Source: Ignelater luminosus (taxonomy: Eukaryota > Arthropoda > Insecta > Coleoptera > Elateridae). From it: DNA of 64,000 nucleotides. Positions 1 through 10,205 of the stretch are shown piece after piece. Every line of letters begins with the position of its first letter. The stretch's first letter is position 1. Both the position numbers and the translations under genes were made by a program. The notes under the pieces are model-generated. The model was not told the origin of the DNA and ran no database searches. It was given only the letters and a program-made list of their open reading frames with translations. The stretch is taken from contig VTPC01004109.1 in the NCBI GenBank assembly GCA_011009095.1, forward strand, positions 65,322 to 129,321, in the 5' to 3' direction.

Positions 1-3000
1 AAGAGTCTGTGAAAAAATTATGACACACTTAACAGAAACAAAACGACTAGAAATTTTAACTTTTATTGCAAACAGGGATGGACAAGAGGTATGCTTTCAT
101 CTTGAACGAAAAGGCTCATGCCTACAGTGGCTTCTGGTGCTTCGCAGCAGCAAGAACTTGATTTGACCCTTGACTACTAATCAATGTGCAATAGAGGGCA
201 AGAACATAGTTAACGGAAAATGTTTAAGGATCTTATCAATTTCGCAGAATTAGCAATATTGTTTATTTCTCAAAGTTGTGAATTTATGAATTATTACGGA
301 TATCCCATAATTAGCCTGTGCAATTTCAGACACGGTTGATTTGATAAAAATGAGGAAAAGCTGCATATACAGGATGTTTTAGGAAGTGTTTTTGAGGGTC
401 GCTTAAAATTGTTTTGTCTCGGGCTCTGCAAACCTTCCAGCCAGCTCTGCTCTTACAAAATTATGCGTTTGTTTATTTATTAAGGTTAAATTTATGGATT
501 ATTACAGATATCCTGGCACGGCAGTTCAAAAGCGATTTTCAACTCATCTTTCTCTATTTTTTTTCTTAAGCTAGCCAAGTGTAAATTACAGTCCAACTTC
601 AATAACTCGAACTCAAAGGGAAAGAATAACCACATCTAGTAATATAAATTTTCACTAATCAAGGTATTTTTATGTTAAAAATCGGTAACGTACTCGTGTT
701 AGCGGTGAAGGTTAATTAGGAGATGCGTGCATGTAAGAAGTATACAGGTAAAGAACTTTGAGACATCTTGAGCCGCTGATAAACCAATTGCTTCGCATGA
801 ACCATGGTACTAGCTTACGGAAAGTGCGTGTGTATGTAGTATCAATATGCGCAACGTGTTTATATGTACCTGCGGCCGAGTACACGAACAACTCTACTTT
901 ACCATCAACTAAGTTATACTGCTTGGTTATTATTATTAGAGTTCGACTGTGTCTTTATCAATTACAAGTCTTTTCCTCCATACCGCTTAGGTTTGGTTGC
1001 TTAAGTGCAATTCACATAAAACGTTCATACACTTTAAATACTAGTGGCCTTAACTAAGGATTACGCTTTAAACGTAAACAACTTAATCGGTAATTGGTAA
1101 CACTCGATCAAGCGTGTGTATAAACCTAGCTTTAATAAACTATACACTCTGTTATGTTATAAAGACTGTGCAAAAGATTGGCAAATTATGAATTAAATTC
1201 TAAATTCGCCACTTGACAGACTCCACCAAGCTTGTAGCTACAGGGGAGCTAGGTGAGGCTGAGCTCCCTGACTTTTTATTTGCCCCCTTAGAAGATCACT
1301 TGTTTATAATCGTATAACTAGATCTCTAACCAGCTATTTAAGTGGCAGAAATATGCAGCTTATTAGAATTTTCTATAGTGTAAGAAATTTTGCATTGTTT
1401 CAATGGCGGCTCGTGGAGCAAAAATGTGGGGATTACAGGCATTCGTAGGTATCATTGCAAAACCACATACGATGGTCAGTTTGCATTCGACTTGCAAACT
1501 ATGGAAGTCTTAAGATGCGTATCAACTTTGCCCGGATGCCTGAGGAATGACTAGACAACAGAGCACGGCAAACTCGCGGTCCGTTAGTCTCAATTGTGAT
1601 TGCGTGGTGAACATGTCATCATATGCACGCTGTTCAAGCAACAAAATCACAAAAAGTCTGTTACTCAGGGTGAGCCCTTTCAATGGTGGCGTCTTCTGAG
1701 CTTACTCAAAAACCAATAGTACTAGGCTACCGTTGTGGCAGGTTAGGATGAGGCCGCCTTGCTACTAAAACCAAGTTTCGACACATAGCGCAAGCATGTA
1801 ACATCACTACAAAGACATCAACAACGATTATAAATCACTGTTGGAGAGACAACACATCTTGCACTAGTGGCAGCACTGTTGTAATAAAAATAATGTAGTT
1901 TTCCAGTGGCGTAGTATTGAATATATGATGAAACTTAAAAACTTAACTATTTCAAATCTATTATCACATTTTGAAGGCTTACCTCGATTAACTCACAAAA
2001 AGCAGATTTAGTCTTGAAAAAAAGACTGATCTTTAAATAGAACAAAATAAACTGTAGAAAACACAAAACAAAGAGACAACAAGAGATTACAGAACGCACG
2101 CATGCCAATGTAATGTTAAGTTAGAAATGTATCCGGGTGGGCATTACTCTGTAGTACGGTCAACGTCGAAAATTAAATTGCGCGCCACTTTTAAATTAGC
2201 GGTCGCATGGTTTGTAATTATTGTTGATGTCTCTGTATCTAGTTTGCACACGTCTTGCAAACCAAGGCTTAAGAATGCAAGTTCAAGTATTACGCCAGTA
2301 ACGTATTTTTGTGATAGGATGCTGACCAATAATCAGCCCTGATTGTTGTTACGCTAAAACTCGGATTATATACATAAAATGAGCCCCAATATATTTTGAT
2401 ATATCCCTTTAAAACTTCGAAATTACCTGTTTTATATCTTTTATGCCTCCAATAGCCTTAGAATGCAATAAAACGAGTAATCTCAACATTTTGTAGGGAT
2501 ATGTAGAGGCGCATTTTGTATACAATCCGAACTCCTTAATAGGTTTTATGATTTTTAAGAGACTTTCGACAAAACCTTACTTATTGCCTTTGATTTGTTA
2601 GTATTTAAGAAACCGGGTTATAATTCCTTACCTTACCTCAAAAACCGTAATCCGAAAGTTCCTCAATTATGTAATTCTCGCTACGGACGTCTACTTGACG
2701 ATATCCAATCCAACAGAACTAAGACTTGAACTAACAGATGACTTCAAGCAGAAAGTGTAAAATTAATTTACAATTAATTCTCTATATGAAAAGCTTATGT
2801 TTACGTATAAGTTTCTATTTATGTTCTGTGTGAAAGACGTTTTACTTCTAAAATAGTTGGGGTAGAAAATTGAAATTGTTCATTGTGACTAATACCAATG
2901 AGGCGTTCAATTCACTTAAGATGCATTTGTTACATCTAGATCTGCTGCTACGGTGGATTCACTATTATAATAGTGAATCAAACGTCGCCGCTAACTGCGA

Positions 3001-3679
3001 TTGTAACTTAAAATACAAGTCTTGGCTCAAATGTAATGAAACTGCGAACAATTGATTAACGCCAACCAATAATCTCCAAATTATACTTTTAGTATACAAG
3101 ATGTTTTAATAATTTCTATAAATCTATAAAAGGTTTGACTATTTTACTTTTACAAGGGTGGTGATTGATTTCGTGTCGTCAAGAACCATATTGTTAGATT
3201 TTATAAACAAATAGAATTGTTTATAGAAATTAAAATAACATCATAAACTTAACTTTGAAATCAATACTGGAATTTAAATCTAACAATATAAAAAGTTTCA
3301 ACTGGGCGGTTTTATTCCGCATGGTGATCGAGAAATGCAAATCATTATGTTTCTTAATTTTTCTATTTGGAACCCCTGCATCTGTTACCACGATGTAAGA
3401 GGGTACAGAAAAGAACCAGTTTTTACTTATTCGTCTGCTGTACAGAGTCGACATTCAAATATGAACTTTCACCTGTAATTTCAATTTTTTTTTTTAATTC
3501 AATACATTTGGCAGAAGCACATTTTGTACAGCAACTCGCAAAAGCAGTTTTTAAATAAAAGTAATTCTAATTAGCTTGTAAAAGTTATAAGGTTATATTT
3601 ACTCTATAATTGTAAATAAATAAGCTTTGATTCATCAAAACAAATTATGAGAAAACCATCTAAGTTTCTCGATTAACTA
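1..3679. other. gene-poor AT-rich stretch
   Basis: I see no convincing gene here. The open frames are under 100 codons, several overlap on opposite strands (for example around 2130-2340), and none contains a motif I recognise. The one structured item is a perfect 24-bp palindrome at 2956-2979, listed separately. Confidence 0.6.
2956..2979. repeat. perfect 24-bp palindrome
   Basis: The left half GATTCACTATTA is followed at once by its exact reverse complement TAATAGTGAATC, with no loop. A perfect 24-bp dyad is unlikely by chance. It could be a dimer binding site or a relic of a foldback element; no function is claimed. Confidence 0.8.
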
Positions 3680-3681
3680 TA

Positions 3682-4171
3682 CAGTGTGTCCCCGGATAGA
3701 CTTCACTATAGGTATAACTGATCAAAAATGTTTGAATCTCGTTTTGATGTTTTGGGATACCGCACTGCTTGGTCTTTAAAAACTTTCAAACACATTTTTA
3801 GTTTTGAAACACCAAGACGGTCATGACAATTGAGAAAAAACCATTTTATGTTATTAAGCAAAGTTGTTCAAAATATGAAATTATGACTATATGCAAAATT
3901 TCCGGAAAATCGGATCACTTTGACTAAGTCGGTATTTGATTTGTATTCTTGCATTGTAACTACAGAAAAAAAAGTATTCTCTGTAAGTTATCAAAAATAA
4001 TTGAATGTACAGTTTCTAATAAAGTATTGTATTAAAAAAAAAATACATAACAATTACTGAATTTGAATTTCTCCGCGATTGGCACATTCGGCGATATCCC
4101 AAAACATCAAAACGAGATTCAAAAATTTTTTGTTCAATTATACCTATAGTGAAGTCAATTTGGACACACTG
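3682..4171. mobile_element. MITE with ~90-bp inverted repeats, TA-flanked
   Basis: About 490 bp bounded by inverted repeats of roughly 90 bp. The left end starts CAGTGTGTCCCCGGATAGAC and the right end is its imperfect reverse complement (GTCAATTTGGACACACTG). Both ends are flanked by TA, the target of Tc1/mariner transposases. Inside the repeats, GATTCAAA and a run ending in TTTTGGGATA are shared in inverted orientation. There is no coding capacity. The first ten bases, CAGTGTGTCC, match the ends of the DD41D element just downstream, so the MITE may be moved by a related transposase. Confidence 0.8.
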
Positions 4172-4361
4172 TATCTAAATAGAAATCAAAACTTACTTTT
4201 ATGAAAGTGCAATACTAAGAATTTCTTCTATATTTAATAGATAATCAAGAAGCTTGAAAAAAGCCTGCAGTAGACATTGCTGTAAAGTTCTCAGATCCCT
4301 AAGTCTGCGTATCTCACTTTATAGAATACCCTGTATAGTTTTTTTTTTCTATTAATATATA

Positions 4362-6326
4362 CAATGTGTCCGAAAAGTATGGAACATCCTATATATCTCA
4401 GTAAATATGCATTTTATGGAAAAATGTTTCCTATAAAAGTTGTTTACTGTTTAGTTTTACATTACAGGGCAATACCAAATAACTATTTTTGAAAAAAACA
4501 AAAGCGCAACGAATAATGCTTCAATTTTTTTTAATGGGAAGGTAGCCCTTTATTGTACTCATTTGATAGAAAATGTTTTTTTCTTTTCAATGATGTAAAA
4601 CTTTGATACACTTGCATAAGTAAATTTTGATTAAAACGCAAAAAATTGTTTAAATAACGCTTAAAAGTTTATTTATTCATCTGTTACCTTTCCAGACGCG
4701 GTCTTTTAAATTTTCAGTATCATCTAGTCACATTATAGTCGGTGTGATACACTTTTGTTTGTTGCAACAATTGAATGCGTCGTAGAAATGTCAATTAATA
4801 ACCGAACTGAAGCGAAAAGTTATTTGTTTAATTAATTTAAGCATTTTGATTAACGTGAGGATAACAAAGTTACAAAAATACGACTTGCTATGAATCATTT
4901 ATAAAAAAAATATCGTATCGAAATTTTAATGATGCTGGGATATGGAGACAGAAGGAGAACACAGGAGGAAGTTTGCAATTTGTTTAATAACGTGTACCCC
5001 GAATACCATATTTCTCAGTCTACTGTAAGTAAAATATTGCATAAATTTCATGAGACGGGATCTGTCAAAGATCATTCAAAAATAGGCAGATCTAAAGCTC
5101 TAAATAATGAACAACGTGAGAATATAATGCTGGCTGTCGTGGAAAATCCACATGTTTCTGTTCGACAAATTGCTCGTGAACATACTTTGAAGAAATCCGC
5201 TGCACACCAAGTTGTAAGAAAGGAGAAGTGGCATCCGTATAAACCTTGTATAGTTCAAGAATTATTAGAAGATGATTTAGATCGAAGATTGCAATTTTGC
5301 GAAGAAGTAACACATAGGCTTCAGGAAAATGCAAATTTTCATAAAAATATCCTCTTCACTAATGAGGCAATGTTTTGTTTGAATGGTACCATTAACAAAC
5401 AAAACACGCGCTACTGGTCTTCGCTAAATCCTGGCTGGTATGTAGAAGGGCACACCCAATATCAGCAGAAAGTCAATGTCTGGGCAGGAATTATTGGAAC
5501 CCAAATTTTGGGACCTTTTTTTATAGAACATAATTTAACAGCGGATGCTTATCTAGATTTTTTAAGATTCGACTTAGTTCCTGCTTTAGCTCTTCTATTT
5601 CCTAATGAACTAGATCCAGATGTACCCCATAACAGAATATGGTTGCTACCAGACAGGGCTCCTCCTCATTTCGGAATTAATGTCCGATAGTTTCTTGATA
5701 ATACTTTTCCTTATCAATAGATAGGCAGAAGGGGTGCAGTAGAATGGCCAGCTCGCTTTCCGGATGTAAGTCCACTTGATTTTTCTCTGGGAGGACATCT
5801 CAAAAATAAAATTTATGTCGATATGCCTGAAGATATTAAAACTCTAAAAGACCGTATTTAAACAGAGACTAGAGCTATCACACCAGAAACGATTCAAAAT
5901 GCAGTAAACGAATTTGAAAAACGACTTTATCATTGCCAAGCTGTAAATGGTGCACACTTTGAACACCTTCTATGAACTGTAGAGTGTAGTTATACAAAAT
6001 TCCCAATTCGTAACAGATGAATACTGAAATAAACTTTCAAACAATTTTTTGCCTTTTAATCAAAATTTACCTATGTAAATGTAGCAACGTTTTACATCAT
6101 CGAAAAGAGAAAAACATTCTCTATCAAATGAGTACAATAAAGGGATACCTTCCAGTTAAAAAAATTGAAGCATTATTCGTTTCGCTTTTGATTTTTAAAA
6201 AATAGTTATTTGGTATTGCCCTATAATGTAAAACTAAACACTAAACAACTTTTATATGAAAGATTTTTCCATAAAATGCATATTTACTGAGATATATAGG
6301 ATAATCCATACTTTTCGAACACACTG
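4362..6326 (+). mobile_element. Tc1/mariner-superfamily DD41D element, copy A, long inverted repeats
   Basis: A 1965-bp element flanked by TA (4360-4361 and 6327-6328). The terminal inverted repeats run for roughly 310-330 bp: about 4362-4690 against about 6005-6326, starting CAATGTGTCCGAAAAGTATG. This is far longer than the ~30-bp repeats of typical mariners. Between them lies one broken transposase gene. A second copy of the family is at 12797-14336. Confidence 0.88.
4890..5975 (+). pseudogene. IS630-Tc1-mariner transposase (DD41D), inactivated
   Basis: This encoded a transposase of about 361 residues that would cut and paste the surrounding element. The N-terminal third is helix-turn-helix DNA-binding sequence (SQSTVSKILHKFHETGSVKD, later VSVRQIAREHTLKKS). 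The catalytic part carries FTNEAMF, WLLPDRAPPHFG and WPARFPDVSPLDF. Between the second and third catalytic aspartates there are 41 residues, unlike the 34 of classical mariners. Lesions are a stop at codon 5 (TAA after ATGAATCATTTA), stops near 5688, 5718 and 5860, and replacement of the first catalytic Asp by Asn. The start is placed at ATG 4890 because copy B has an open ATG at the same site. The family is clear at superfamily level; the DD41D name is inferred from spacing. Confidence 0.85.
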
Positions 6327-6328
6327 TA

Positions 6329-7036
6329 TATTTAATAAACTTCATAATATTTATAAAATGTAAAAATTTTCCTCAGTTACATTTTCAATACTTCTAGACT
6401 TTCGTCTCTGGATCGTTGGCACATGCTGCATATTAGCAAATCTGTGTAGATACAGACGAACTTTCGTGTTATTTAGATTTTGAAATTTACAAATTCGTCA
6501 GTTTCATCAAGTTGTATACTTACCAATAAATACTTGAGGAAAGCGTTTTTAAAAGTCTTATAGGGCGTTTATATTACTTGCAAGAGTATTTAAAATTGAA
6601 GGTACATATCTGAAAAACCTGGAAAGTTTCAAGTTTAATTACTCAGTATCTGATTGGAATTTTCTTTTTTAAATTCGAACAAAAAATGTTCATTTGGTTG
6701 ATTTGATAATAAGTTATTCGGTTTACCAGTGCAAACCATTTAACTGTTTGAATTTAGACTTTAATTAGCACGTTATCATAATATACTGCAATGATCCAGT
6801 AGGTTCTTTAAGTAATGTATGAAGAAATTGTTAAATCATTTATAAAAATGTCCTTTTACAATTTCACAAACCTTGCTATAAATCTGTTCCAAGTAAAATC
6901 AAAAACATACTTGAATTGAAGGTTATTTTAAAATTCTTTTGTTAATTCGTTAGCTCTGAAGATTCGCGCCTAGGTCAAGTTTTCTTAGCGAAGCTCGCAA
7001 ACTAAATGGCAATACAATATTTCAGAAATTCTTTGA
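6329..7036. other. AT-rich spacer
   Basis: No gene or RNA is recognised between the DD41D element and the 3' end of the bHLH gene. Confidence 0.5.
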
Positions 7037-7086
7037 TTTATTCACAAACACAGATTAATAAAAGATTATTCGTATTAAAACAACTT

Positions 7087-7092
7087 TTTATT
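7087..7092 (-). terminator. candidate poly(A) signal of the bHLH gene
   Basis: AATAAA on the minus strand, about 430 nt beyond the stop codon of the HES gene. A second AATAAA lies at 7037-7042. Use of either is inferred from position only. Confidence 0.4.
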
Positions 7093-7222
7093 AGCGAAAT
7101 ACGTATATATAATTACAAAATTTAAATGAGCATCAAAAAGTGAAAAAGAAAATTAATGCAAACCTTACAAATCTAAAATTCAGGTACAAAATACACAAAA
7201 CAAGAATTATTATCCCCTAATT

Positions 7223-7228
7223 ATCACA
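7223..7228 (-). promoter_or_regulatory. K box in the 3' UTR
   Basis: TGTGAT on the minus strand, about 295 nt after the stop codon. K boxes in Drosophila E(spl) and Brd-family 3' UTRs are target sites of the miR-2/6/11/13 seed family and lower mRNA stability and translation. The hexamer alone is weak evidence, but it lies only 4 nt from a Brd box in a gene class known to carry both. Confidence 0.6.
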
Positions 7229-7232
7229 ATAT

Positions 7233-7239
7233 TAAAGCT
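7233..7239 (-). promoter_or_regulatory. Brd box in the 3' UTR
   Basis: AGCTTTA on the minus strand, the exact Brd-box heptamer, a target of miR-4/79-type microRNAs in Drosophila Notch-pathway genes. It lies next to the K box at 7223-7228. I found no GY box (GTCTTCC) in this UTR. Confidence 0.6.
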
Positions 7240-7519
7240 AGACGTATTTACAATAAACCTAATAAAGGATATACTGTGAACATAAACTTAATAATAAAAA
7301 AAAAGTACATAAACATCAAAAGAAAGTCCAAACAAATATTTAAAATGTATTTGAAATTTTAATATACCTTTTTTAATAGCTTTCAATTTTGCACTTAGTT
7401 ACCGATTTGTCATTTGAACATTAAAAACGAAAAAAATCTTAAAATCTACCAATTAAAAACTTAAAACGAAGTTAGAACACTTAATTGAAATTAGTTCACA
7501 CTTGTAATAATAGTAATCA

Positions 7520-8050
7520 TCACCAAGGCCTCCACATATGCGTTGGAGCTTTTACAACGATTGTATCAGGTGAAGTGGGCGGTGTGTAATTTTGTGAATA
7601 AGACACTTGCACATTTTGAGAAACGCAATCTAGTTGTCTAATGCACGAACCAAGATGTTGTAATAATTTCCTACCAGCAACAGGATCGGCTGGGTCTGCA
7701 GGCGATGATAAGAACTGGGAAACTTCTTGAGCGCACTGGGAAAATCCGGCCCGGAATCTATCCGCGTAGGATTGCTCTGTGGGCAGAACCAGCTGATGTT
7801 GACGTTTAAGGTTATGAAGATGTCGAACCGTTAATTCGAGGATATCGGCCTTTTCTAATTTTGACACATTTTCACCTTCACTCTGAAGGGCCGTCACCAT
7901 AAGCTCTTTAAGCTCATCCAAACACCGATTAATTCGAGCTCTTCTTTTACGTTCCAGCATAGGTTTCATAACTTTTCGATATTGATAAGTTCGGGATATC
8001 GGCTCCTCACCGAATTCACCATTAGATACCATATAAGCTGTAGGTGCCAT
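7520..8050 (-). CDS. Enhancer of split/HES bHLH-Orange repressor
   Basis: A nuclear transcriptional repressor of the Hairy/E(spl) class, normally switched on by Notch to block neural fate. It has 176 residues and no intron, like E(spl)-complex bHLH genes. Residues 24-82 form the bHLH, with the class-defining proline in the basic region (KPMLERKRRARIN, P30) and helix 2 KLEKADILELTVRHL. An Orange domain follows at about 93-135 (YADRFRAGFSQCAQEVSQFL). Residues 173-176 are WRPW, the C-terminal Groucho-binding motif. PPTSPDT near residue 155 is a possible phosphorylation site. I chose the ATG at 8050: upstream in frame there is only a GTG at 8119, and 8050 has AAAAAATGG context. The 3' UTR carries K and Brd boxes. 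It most resembles E(spl) mbeta-type proteins; the exact orthologue is not assigned. Confidence 0.96.
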   Translation of the reverse strand: MAPTAYMVSNGEFGEEPISRTYQYRKVMKPMLERKRRARINRCLDELKELMVTALQSEGENVSKLEKADILELTVRHLHNLKRQHQLVLPTEQSYADRFRAGFSQCAQEVSQFLSSPADPADPVAGRKLLQHLGSCIRQLDCVSQNVQVSYSQNYTPPTSPDTIVVKAPTHMWRPW

Positions 8051-8174
8051 TTTTTTAACAATTGGCAGGAATAACAATAAATCGCAAACTATTAAATGGG
8101 ACACAATAACAACGCACACGTAACCGCTTCCGAGACGAGTAAGTCAATGTATGGTGAAAAGCGGCAAGTTATGG

Positions 8175-8181
8175 TTTTATA
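8175..8181 (-). promoter_or_regulatory. TATA box of the bHLH gene
   Basis: TATAAAA on the minus strand, about 125 nt upstream of the start codon. It would place transcription start near 8145-8155 and give a 5' UTR of about 100 nt. E(spl) bHLH genes commonly have TATA promoters. Confidence 0.65.
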
Positions 8182-8388
8182 CGACCACTAGAATTGTGTG
8201 GTGGGGCGCTTTGAAGGAGCTTTACACCTAGGAATGAAGTGCTATACGGTGCTTTTCAGGACTGTCTTTCTTTCTCTAACACACTCAGGAATTATATTGT
8301 TATATTTTGAGGTCGTTATGAATGGGGTCTTTTTTATTCTTTATACCCTTTTATTATTACGTCGAATGCCCGACGCATGCCTTTGCTT

Positions 8389-8396
8389 TATGGGAA
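8389..8396 (+). promoter_or_regulatory. weak Su(H)/CSL-type site
   Basis: TATGGGAA fits the relaxed YRTGRGAA form of the Su(H) consensus, about 0.24 kb upstream of the inferred start of transcription. As a single relaxed match it could be chance. Confidence 0.3.
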
Positions 8397-8887
8397 AATT
8401 CTCTTGGTGACAAATTTAAAACACACTTTGATTTAATTACTACTGTTTAAATTTAAATACAGATGCGCAAAACATAATTCAAGCTTTGTTTCGAATTCTC
8501 TTTTTTTTCTGTAATGCTACCGGAAGTTAAAACTTCCTTTTGTAAATTTAAACAGATAGTTTCTTTAAAAACGTTTAAATTTAATCGAGATTTTCGTAAA
8601 AAGATTCTTTTGATTTAAAGAAAAATTTTAAATTTAAATTGCAAAGTAAAAATTGACTCGATTGGAGAATTGCGTCGTTCGTATAAGATCCGTTGCCAAA
8701 AAACCGTTTGCATAATATACCGGAATTTTTAGACAAAAATTAACCCCTAAATAACAATCCAACCAAAAAAATCTTTTTGAAATGCGACGTCCGTCCGGCC
8801 CGCGCCGGTATCGTGCCCGACCATGAAAACAAAGCACGAGCGCGCGGCCACATCCTACACGGATCCTAAGCAGGCTGCCTCTGTGTT

Positions 8888-8919
8888 CGTGGGACGTGTA
8901 GAGTTGGTCCGTTCCCACG
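8888..8919. promoter_or_regulatory. candidate SPS: paired head-to-head Su(H)/CSL sites
   Basis: CGTGGGAC at 8888-8895 and, inverted, TTCCCACG at 8912-8919 (CGTGGGAA on the other strand, a perfect YGTGRGAA). The spacer is 16 bp. Head-to-head CSL sites 15-17 bp apart are the SPS element on which two Notch transcription complexes assemble in E(spl)/HES promoters. The left half-site matches 7 of 8 positions. The pair lies about 0.74 kb upstream of the HES gene's TATA box, in a GC-rich island (8780-8930) within AT-rich DNA. A possible N-box-like CACGAG is at 8835-8840 and an E-box CACCTG at 8986-8991. Confidence 0.6.
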
Positions 8920-8937
8920 GGCTATGTACAGATGCCT

Positions 8938-8976
8938 TTACACACACACTCACACTCTCACACAAACATAACTACA
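8938..8976. repeat. short CA-rich microsatellite
   Basis: An imperfect run of CACACA units with CACTCACACTCTCAC variation, just beyond the paired CSL sites. Confidence 0.7.
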
Positions 8977-9049
8977 TTCACATAGCACCTGGTTTGCCAC
9001 TATCACCTAATACTAGACAGAAACGCAAATATAAAGTTTACACAACGTG

Positions 9050-9997
9050 AACGAGATGAAGATATAATAAAAGTGAACAGTGGGCCCTTTTTAGTGTTGT
9101 TAGGTTACCTAATCGAGTTATCGTGCACAAGAAATTTTAAGAAAAAGAAGTCCCCGCCGCCTCGGGAAAAATTTTGCGAACACGTTTTTTCGGTTAATTT
9201 GTTTTAGTATTGTCGGCATTGTTTTTTTTTTGTTTGGTATTTAGTTAATTGGAGGCTTCTGAAATCTTTTTAAATAATTAAAAGTGGTCTAAAATATCTG
9301 ACTTCTTGGCAATTTTAGAATATTTATTTGATCTTGCTAAAATTCTTCTTTTATTTATTTGGTTTCTGCTGTTGAATTAATTATTTTTGGGTAAAAGAAT
9401 TTTATAAATATTTGCAATGAGGATTTTTAATTTTACACGAACTGGTTTTTGACTATAATTAAATAATTCCTCCTAGTGTTAAAAGATACTTTTGTCGTTT
9501 TAAATTAGTAAGAAAAATGAACTTCACGCCACCATTTGAAGAATTTTTAACCAATTTGCTTACTTTTGTCAGGATTTTATTTTACATGGTACACACGCGT
9601 GTTAATATCAAAACTTTGTTCTTTTTGCCCAAATTTAAATCTAAATTCTAAAATTCAACTTATCTGACTTACCAAAAGATACTTTAGTGCTTTAGCTGAT
9701 TGGAGAATTTGGTTGGCTTAAGATGCGTAATACGACTTTCATTTTTTCACTTACATATTATTAGCAGTTCGTTAAGAGTTACTAGAGAATAGCAAATTAC
9801 ACACTGGAGTGCTAATTAAATATTTTAGAGTTTTCAGTTATAGCTTGCTACCAAGCTGATTGTTTTCTGCAAACGGCGATTGTCTGATTTGATTTTATTA
9901 TACCTCTAATACCGTAAATTTCTTCTACAATTATAGAAGAAAATGCTAACACGCTTATTGTTAGCTATCACAATAACAAGTTCTTTAATATATTAAT
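9050..9997. other. AT-rich upstream flank
   Basis: No gene is recognised. It lies between the upstream regulatory region of the HES gene and the Tc1 element. Confidence 0.5.
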
Positions 9998-10205
9998 TAC
10001 AGTAGTGGACAAAAAAAACGCACATACCCCATATTCTGAATTATTGGGTTTTCTTTTTTATATTAAAGCATTTGGTATTAAAATTTAATTACCTATAACA
10101 TAGTAGCCTCTGACTCTATTTTGTTTTATTACAATCAAGTTTCTATACCTAAGAAAACAATATCATTGTTGCTGTAGTTGCAGTTGTCATTAAACCGTTG
10201 TGGAA

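Noticed and set aside
2127..2342. Overlapping plus and minus frames of 71 and 61 codons
   Set aside because: Antisense pair with no recognisable motif.
8051..8119. N-terminal extension of the HES protein to 199 residues
   Set aside because: The upstream start is a GTG, not ATG; the sequence lies between the inferred transcription start and the ATG at 8050 and is hydrophobic, unlike HES proteins.
8634..9050. Overlapping opposite open frames of 94 and 75 codons
   Set aside because: They overlie the GC-rich regulatory island and CA repeat and show no domain; openness follows from base composition.
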